Source: Oxytricha trifallax (Eukaryota > Ciliophora > Spirotrichea > Sporadotrichida > Oxytrichidae). Taken from it: 64,000 nucleotides of DNA. Below, in pieces: positions 57,501-64,000 of this stretch. The notes beneath the pieces are model-generated. The model did not search any database. It saw only the letters and a list, made by a program, of their open reading frames with translations, and was not told where the DNA came from. Location of the stretch: positions 1 through 64,000 of the forward strand of contig ARYC01017188.1 in the NCBI GenBank assembly GCA_000711775.1, written 5' to 3'. How positions within the stretch are numbered: position 1 is the first letter of the stretch; each line of letters opens with the position of its first letter. The translations under genes and the position numbers were made by a program.

Positions 57501-59290
57501 TATATAATTAGATTTTAATTATTGTATTGATTTTTGTAAAAGAGCAATATTCTTTATTACACCAAATTTTATTAAATATAAATCTATTCCTATTTAACAG
57601 AAAATTTTAATATTTCGTTTTATTATTTTTTTTTATTTATATTTTAATAATTTTTTTATTTTTTAGCTTCAAGCACCTAAATAATTACAATTCTAAAATG
57701 GAAAAGATATTAATTCAGTTTTTAAATGTAAACTTTTAAGTGAAATAAGTAAGTAGTAAAATAATATTTGTACTGTTTAACCGAACTTTCCAATGTATCC
57801 AGCTAACTTCTCAAGTTTCTCTTGAAGTGGGGTAAGAGTATCTTCGTCTTAAAGTTGCTCAGCTGGGAACTCTGAACTGAATCTGGTGTGATCACCAACA
57901 GCGCAGACGACTGCTCTGCCTGATCCGGTCATGACAAGTGAGTTTGCGAGGAGGAATGGATCTGGGTTTTCTCTGTGGTGGTCTTCGCCCTTTGAAACTT
58001 ACTTCACATTTACGAGGGATCTGCCTTCGTTGTAAACAGTCTCATCGCAGGTAATATCTTGACCTTCAGTGATAATGCAATCAGCTGGTACTCTCATACC
58101 AGTTTCAATCAATAAAAGGGTTATATAATGGTGGCTTACATTTAAAATTAATTGAATTATATAAATCAAGATGATATCACCGACAACGAGATCGCTGATT
58201 TTGCATGGTTGTGAAAGACCGTACTGTCCTCTAATGACTGAAACTTCTTGGTTTCTGACTTCTTCATGTAATTTCAAGAATTGCTTTTCTTTCAAAAGAT
58301 CACATGCTGATGTGAAAAGTGCGATGAAAGCACAGGCGAAATAAATTGAGGCACCCTCAACCCATTGGTATAATATAAAAGTCAAGATCTAATGATATAA
58401 TTAATACATTATACTCTTTGGGTGAGAAGAGACCGATGATGAAGGTAAGAGTGGCTGCAACCAAGAGTACTCTCAAAGTTGTATCCTCAAACTGTCCGAT
58501 TATAACAAAAAGCCCAAAATACCCTACACAATTAATTACCTTCTATATATTATAAAAGTTGGAGGAAAGTCTTAATTTTGGGAAGATTCTTGTTGTTCTT
58601 TCCAAAGCTATAAGATAAGTTAACAATATAATTTATATAATATACAAAGTTTATCTGCGCTTGATATCTTTCTCGTCTCCAATAATTCCGGTCTACATAA
58701 GAAAAAGATTAGTATTTCGGTAGGAATAGTGTAAGAAAAGGGTGAATGCTTACAAGTCCTTCAGTTCCGAGGCTCTTAAGGAGTCCTTCGTAGTGGCCAA
58801 CTTTCTCAAGAATAATCAAACTTTCTCTTTTCTCTCCCTGGTTCAATGGAAGATCTAGATGCTCTTTGCGGAACAATAAACTATGAGTGACGTATTTAAA
58901 ACCTCATATTTCAATTAAGAGCAACGATAGGGGGAAAAAGAAGAATTAAATTTAGAATTAATTTTAATTGGCTAAGATTAAATAATAATTAATTATAATC
59001 ATAACATGCCATGATAGGTTAATTTTGAGGCAATAAATAGAACAGAGTCTTTAAATTCATGCTTATATTTTAAGAACTCCAAATCAAATTAATCTCTTTT
59101 GAAATACGGCGTTTATTAGACAAGATCAACGAAGTGAAAATGAAAATCAAGAGTAAATGATTGTATAGAGCGCGTACCTTAATTCCTCTGGTCTGAGTCT
59201 GTAGATGTGAGCGACTGAGAGGTCTGGTGACTTGTTATACTGCTGTATAAGGGGCATAGTGAGCTGCTGCTCTTTTCGAGTGCTTGTCAT
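54597..59290 (-). CDS. PMCA-type P-type Ca2+-ATPase homologue with altered catalytic motifs
   Basis: ATG 59288-59290 (MTSTRKEQQLTMPLIQQYN) to TGA 54597-54599 (ISKREDIKENLLPN). It follows plasma-membrane Ca2+-ATPase order: M1-M2, the A-domain (ETGMRVPADCIITEG), M4 with VAVPEGLPLAVSIAMAF, P and N domains (VKGAPEYVL; RMISGDNMYTAIACALKAG), the hinge and M5-M10 (NMIMDTLAAISLATEPPH). The active-site motifs are changed: ICSDKTGTLT reads ICTGKTATLT, so the phosphorylated Asp is Gly (codon 57057-57059); TGES reads NEGRS; DPLR reads DDLR; TGDGxNDAPAL reads TADGINDAKAL. The chain is otherwise full length, so it is probably a pseudo-pump. At least six IESs or introns interrupt it, including a ~420-bp one at about 57363-57780. 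Confidence 0.85.
57363..57780 (-). other. Large AT-rich IES in the PMCA-like gene
   Basis: Separates the block ending LEKLAGYIGKFG (minus strand) from the next membrane block LIAGAVIFLTMTIFMF, which are adjacent in PMCA pumps. The interval is about 80% or more AT by eye and has no frame. The exact pointer was not fixed. Confidence 0.65.
58113..58169 (-). other. 57-bp IES in the PMCA-like gene with pointer AATCAA
   Basis: AATCAA lies at 58107-58112 and 58164-58169. Removal joins VVGDIIL to IETGMRVPADC in frame on the minus strand, exactly the A-domain sequence expected of PMCA pumps. Confidence 0.88.
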
Positions 59291-60461
59291 ACCGAAATCT
59301 TTTCAATATATATTATAAGGTAATAAACTTAACTTAAAGATGCTAATATATAATCACGCAATCAAAACCCCAAAACTCTTTAATTTGATGTTTTTGTGAA
59401 TTGATTTGAAGGATTTAAATGCAACCTTAATGGGGTTAGTAGAGAAAATAAGCCAATTGAGAAGTTGAAAAAATTTTATAACTGAAATTTATTGTTTAAT
59501 ATATAACGAGAATTATTTAGATCTGGGAAGATAATTAGTATAGAATATGTTGAATCAGAACAAATTTAAGCAAATAAATTAAGCTCTTTCAAAAACTATC
59601 TTCCACTCTTAGGTGTCAACGTTTGTTAACTGTCTAATATTTTTGTTTTGGACATGATTATATTTTGTAGGAAATTAAAATTCTTAAAGGACCATTTAGA
59701 ATATAGATATCTCTGTACTAGAAAACAATAAATTATTAGAAACACTTTCCATTAGATTGGCGAACTTTAATGTTTAAAAGCAAACCTCCTATTTGCATTT
59801 CTCATTTTTTACATTCACTAATATTTTTAAATGAGGTTACATTACTTTCAAGACTAATTTAAAAGTATAATGTTTATTTTATCGGTAATAATAAAAACTA
59901 TATCTCTTAATTATAGAAGGGTGATGAGAAATATATTCATGTCTCTTTAAGCTTTATTATTATTATGTATTTTCTAGAAGTTTGTACCATACTCATTAGT
60001 TTCAAAAACTCAGTGGAATATAGTAAGATCATTTCCCATTCAATCCAAGTCCTCACTTGTAGAACATTCGTCAGAGAAGCAAACATACCAGGAATTAATA
60101 AAATCATGGTGAAATTAATTATATTTATAAATAACCATGCCAAATAGAATTCTAGCTGCAGAAGAAGTTGAAGATAAAGCTAAACCAACTTCAATCTTTC
60201 ATATTTTAACTTTATTTAAATTACTATATTTTTATTTTTAGATCATTATTAATAATTTTATTTATCATCAAGCTTCAACCTTAAAAGCTTGTTTATTTGT
60301 ATGAAATTTTTTAATTCATTTTTAACTAGACTACTTTTTAGAAAATAAATATATCAGGCCATTAAAGTGTTTATAGCTTGTATATTTATAATTATGTAAT
60401 TCATTAAGTACCAGGTATATTAACCATTTTTGGCAGCAGCTTCAAACTCTGAAATCATAAA

Positions 60462-60710
60462 ATGCATAAGGAACTAGCTCTTATTCTAAAAGATAGAAAA
60501 TGGTACCTTAAATAGACTCCTGAATATGAATAATGGCTTAAGAGTGTCTTCTAGACAATTAAGATAATTATTCATTATTCTAGTCCTAGTGGAAATTAAC
60601 CTCAATCATTTTTTATCCAAGTGATTTTTGGGAAATCAAGAATTGTTAAAATTTGGCGAGAGCTTCAGCAATGGGAAGCCAAGAATATGAAATAATCTCA
60701 TTCTTAATGA
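60462..60710 (+). CDS. Coding fragment inside TBE copy 3, unknown
   Basis: Open in the ciliate code from ATG 60462 to TGA 60708-60710: MHKELALILKDRKWYLKQ, EQWLKSVFQTIKIIIHYS, SFFIQVIFGKSRIVKIWREL, QQWEAKNMKQ. Codon use and amphipathic pattern look protein-like rather than random, and an in-frame TGA just upstream suggests that the start of the block is a junction. It does not resemble the TBE proteins in copies 1 and 2. It could be an MDS of a scrambled host gene or a foreign insertion. Confidence 0.5.
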
Positions 60711-61723
60711 TTATTATAATAACAACTAATATTGTAAACTGGCAATTATCAAATACATTTAAATTTAAATAATTAATCAATTTGAAAATTAATTATTTAA
60801 TGAACTTTATTTGTTAAATCAATTATTTATCATAATAATTTATACAAATATATTTTTACACATTCTAAGACGATTAAACTCCTTACTGTTGCCCTATTTT
60901 CCTTAAATTGTTACTTTATGCAATAAATTCTATATGTCTGCAACTATTATTCAATTATATAACATAATTAGAATCGTTGCCTTATAAATATCCATAAATC
61001 TTCACTTAGATAATAAGTGACAAATATATTAACTCCTGATCCATTTTTGTCTTTATTTATGCCTTGCTTCCCGATTTCTTTTTAATAGCTATTTTTTCAA
61101 TCCAAGCCCTTCCTAATCCTTTTATTATACTTTTAACCCACATAAATAATAGTAATTAATCTTACAAGTAAGTAATGTCTATATTTAATAGTTATTCATT
61201 TGCTGGTATATTTTAAGTAATTTCCATCTAAAAAAGTTGCCAAGCTGGGTTAATGTATATTAATATATATTATTATCTTTTTAATTATAATTCAACTTCA
61301 ATCTAACTTTTAAAGAAGAAAATAACATCTTATATCATGTTTATTGAAAAATATAACTCTTTGCCAAAGAAAGGCATTTATTTATCTCATTGAAATATGA
61401 TTAATTTCATTGATTTTATTTTTTTGGGTTCTTCTATAACGGTTTACTTTGACATTTATTTAACTTTTGAATAATTTGTGTCATTTAATTGGATAATTAA
61501 TGATTATTAATGAAAATGTTTCATTCAAGCTTTTAATATCTTTTTTTAGTCTAAAAGCGGAGAGTATAGTTGAAATTATCCTTTTACTCTAGGAAGTTAT
61601 ATTTTATAATTTTATAATAATCATTCTTTAATCATTATGACACTCATTTATAATTAATCTTTCTGGAAATTTAAATATTTCAATAGAATATTTGTAACTT
61701 TAATAATTAAACATAAAAACAGA

Positions 61724-61920
61724 TGAGTGAAAAAGACGAAAAAAAAATTTAAATAAAATTTGTGGAGATGGTAGAAAAAAATTAAAACATATATTGAGAA
61801 ATCCTCATTCAATCTATGGAGAAGAATGGCCATTTAAAAAACAGTTTCAGGAGCAATATATTCTGATGTACCGCAATACTCAACTAAGAGTTGAAATACA
61901 ATAGGGTAGGTAAATATTTC
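61724..61920 (+). other. Possible coding fragment inside TBE copy 3
   Basis: ATG 61724 reads MSEKDEKKIQIKFVEMVEK before a TGA. A second frame is better protein-like further on (NPHSIYGEEWPFKKQFQEQ, YILMYRNTQLRVEIQQG). A one-base frame change or a junction would be needed to link them. It ends at a GGTAGGTAA boundary where AT-rich sequence begins. Confidence 0.35.
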
Positions 61921-62751
61921 TAAAATTCTAATGCCATATTTACTAATTAATGGGCCGGGCCCTATTGATTATGAATTTATGTGTAATAAAGAAAGTGATT
62001 ATTATATATAGAGATCTCTTTTTTAATTTCTCTTCCCTTAAGTGCTTCACTGGCTAACACTCACTAGAATATTAGTATTATGTTATCAGATTTTGGCCAT
62101 GATGGAATTTTTAACTATATTTTATATAATTTGAGATTAATTTTATAAATTAAAGACCTATATATAATATATTCTCAATATATAAATGATAAATACCTAA
62201 CATTATAATTGCAGTAGTGAATGGAAGTGAATAGCTTATTGCATGAGACATTTTTTAAAAATCAAAATTTAATTAGAGATGTCTATATATAATAATCACT
62301 TTAATTTATTACACATATATTCATAATAAATAGTGGCCATTAATTATTAAAATATGGCATTATGCTTTTTAAAATATTAACCTTCCATATTTTTCATTTG
62401 TTAGTGAAGTACAGCTGATTATTAATTTTCCAGCAATAGAATCAATAGTTAAAGTTGCTCTAGAAGTAGAAAAAGGATCCTGACTAAATGGCTTAAATCA
62501 ATATAAAGTTCCCTTTGTACTTAATAGTCCTGAAGATCAGGGTACGCATCATTCTTTCTTATGCTTTTTGTCATTCACTATTCATATTAAATAAAAGTTA
62601 TCATAATTTATATAATATTATTAAATTAAAGTGTGACGAACAATTAAAACTAAATTACTACATTAAAATATTAAAAATGTTAAAAATGATCATAAATTAA
62701 ACTTTAGAATAATTAGGAAAAAATCAATTATACATTAGTTTTAACTTTAGT

Positions 62752-63112
62752 ACGGAGTTGTGAAAGGTATGAAGATCAAGAAGTCAATCAAATTTATGGA
62801 AGATGTCCTTGAGCAGAACCAAAATGGAGGTTGAGTCAAACGAGGGTTATGGCCCCAAGAGTTCTCTGAGTGCAGCTCACAAAAACAGGTGCTGAGCTGC
62901 CAATTTTTGCCAGTCTCCCAAGTATTGCGAACAAATGATCAACATGCATCAAATTTTCATGAATTCAGTAGCTTGAGTTTAGTGCTGTCGGCGAGGGACA
63001 CGGCCCCCAGGATCATGCTTCTTCCGCTGCAGAGGCACCGAAGTGCCGAGTCGTAATTCTGTTCTCTTTGGCTGAATGTCTCCTCCGATTCTAAAGTTGC
63101 GAGAAGCCCTTT
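62752..63112 (+). other. GC-rich island inside TBE copy 3
   Basis: About 300 bases near 50% GC lie in surroundings near 20-25% GC. The 5' part on the plus strand reads MKIKKSIKFMEDVLEQNQNGG then TGA (62831-62833). The rest is open in several frames on both strands; the best minus-strand reading is KGLLATLESEETFSQREQN followed by GRSMILGAVSLADSTKLKLL. It also holds perfect hairpins: GGCAC-CGAA-GTGCC near 63030 and AGCTCA/TGAGCT near 62875-62900. It could be an MDS, a structured RNA or a foreign fragment. Confidence 0.45.
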
Positions 63113-64000
63113 TTGAAAATTACATATATAATACTAAAGTTAATTCTAATGTATAATTATAAATTAAGTCTAGAGACATTTATTTCTAGATTTTTAATTT
63201 CACTTGCCTTAAGCGAACTCATCATCATCATCAATTAGGAAAAAATCTTAAATGAGGAAAAGAGCTAACAATTAATTATAAAAATAATTTAATATTAAAC
63301 ATGTGATTAGAAGATGAATGCTAAGTAATTAACAAATTTTTAATATAAAATCTTTAGAGCCTCTCCTTAATTGAAAATTATTATCACAATATCAGTCCCA
63401 AATACAACTTTTAATTAGAAAATGATTTAATACACATAAAAAATGTTTACGTTTTGACAAAAAATATGAATTTTAAACATCAGTTTATATGTTTTTGATC
63501 AACACATTAGCTAAATATATTTCCTAAATAATATCTCATCAGGAAAAAATAAAGTACTTGAACCAATTTATACAGTAATATTTTTAACATACTGCATAAT
63601 ATTTAAATAAGTTTATTTAATTAAAGTAAACTAATATTAATTTTGATATTATAATCATTTTAAATTTGAATAATATGTATTAACCCCAAATATACCCTAA
63701 AATAAAATTAATTAATATCTAATTAAGGGGTTATGGGGTTCTAAATCTATTATAAAAATCAATGTCAAATTAAACAATTTCATTTCATTTAAATATCGAC
63801 CATATACCAGATTCATCTATCATTGCTATAATTATTCATTTTAATAATTATAGAGTGAGATTTCGATTATATTTCTTTGTATACCTTATCTTTCATCAAT
63901 TTGCTTTTAAATTTTTTTATTTCTTAAATAAATAGCATTTAAATGAACGAAAGATGCATTTTTTAGAATAATATCACGAGTCAATATTATGAAATTAAAT
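63113..64000. other. AT-rich tail of TBE copy 3 and flank
   Basis: From 63113 to the TBE terminus at 63743 and on to the window end there is AT-rich sequence with no supported gene. Only the TBE terminal repeat (about 63684-63743) and the AAT flank are recognisable. Confidence 0.6.

Larger units (their letters stand above)
59363..63743 (+). mobile_element. Decayed TBE (copy 3) with replaced interior
   Basis: The left end at 59363 (CAAAACCCCAAAACTCT) and the right end at 63743 (reverse complement begins near CCCCATAACCCC) are recognisable TBE termini, flanked by AAT at 59360-59362 and 63744-63746. From 59470 to about 60200 the DNA aligns by eye to the copy 2 transposase (for example TTTAGATC near the start and a GAATTCTA block near 60147) but is heavily mutated. 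The 3'-end match to copy 2 (cf. AAAGGGGTTTAGCTT) continues to about 60380. From there to about 63650 the usual 22-kDa and 57-kDa genes are not recognisable; other sequence lies in their place. Confidence 0.75.

Noticed and set aside
1-64000. CRISPR arrays, tRNA genes, bacterial operons, viral structural genes
   Set aside because: No regularly spaced identical repeats, no cloverleaf with a GTTCGAATC-type arm, and no capsid, envelope or polymerase motifs were seen.

Overview
The window looks like germline (micronuclear) DNA of a stichotrich ciliate of the Oxytricha/Sterkiella type. Four things in the sequence say so. TGA is the only stop that ends real genes, while TAA and TAG are read through as glutamine. 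Genes are cut by short AT-rich segments flanked by 2-10 bp direct repeats (IESs with pointers), and removing them restores the protein frame. Three 4.1-4.4 kb elements end in inverted C4A4-type repeats flanked by AAT, the hallmark of telomere-bearing elements (TBE). Very short (about 30-50 nt) spliceosomal introns are also present. Because of the code, most genes are much longer than a standard-code ORF scan suggests.

Region 1 (1-17,950) is less AT-rich. It has an imperfect 3.2 kb palindrome carrying two copies of one unknown gene plus a cysteine-peptidase remnant, a dispersed GGTTGTATGGTTCCA-type minisatellite, two unknown minus-strand genes (6340-7346 and a very large Gln-rich one at 7580-13763) that appear free of IESs, and a Tc1/mariner-like (DD34E) transposase gene split by a 1.3 kb insertion. 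I infer that this is a germline-limited block.

Region 2 (18,000-59,300) is packed with host genes that carry IESs: two unknown minus-strand genes; CFAP44 (axonemal WD-repeat protein) interrupted by TBE copy 1; a CEP43/FOP homologue; a coiled-coil protein; an unknown gene interrupted by TBE copy 2; an Asn/Gln-rich protein; U2 snRNP A'; a glycosylation-sequon-rich single-pass membrane protein; and a PMCA-type calcium-pump homologue whose catalytic motifs are nearly all altered. In both TBE-interrupted genes, removing the element with one copy of the AAT repeat rejoins the reading frame exactly, so each TBE behaves as a giant IES.

Region 3 (59,363-63,743) is a decayed TBE whose middle has been replaced by unrelated coding fragments and a GC-rich island of unknown nature.

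Boundaries of multi-IES genes are given as outer limits. All identifications are by eye; no database search was run.
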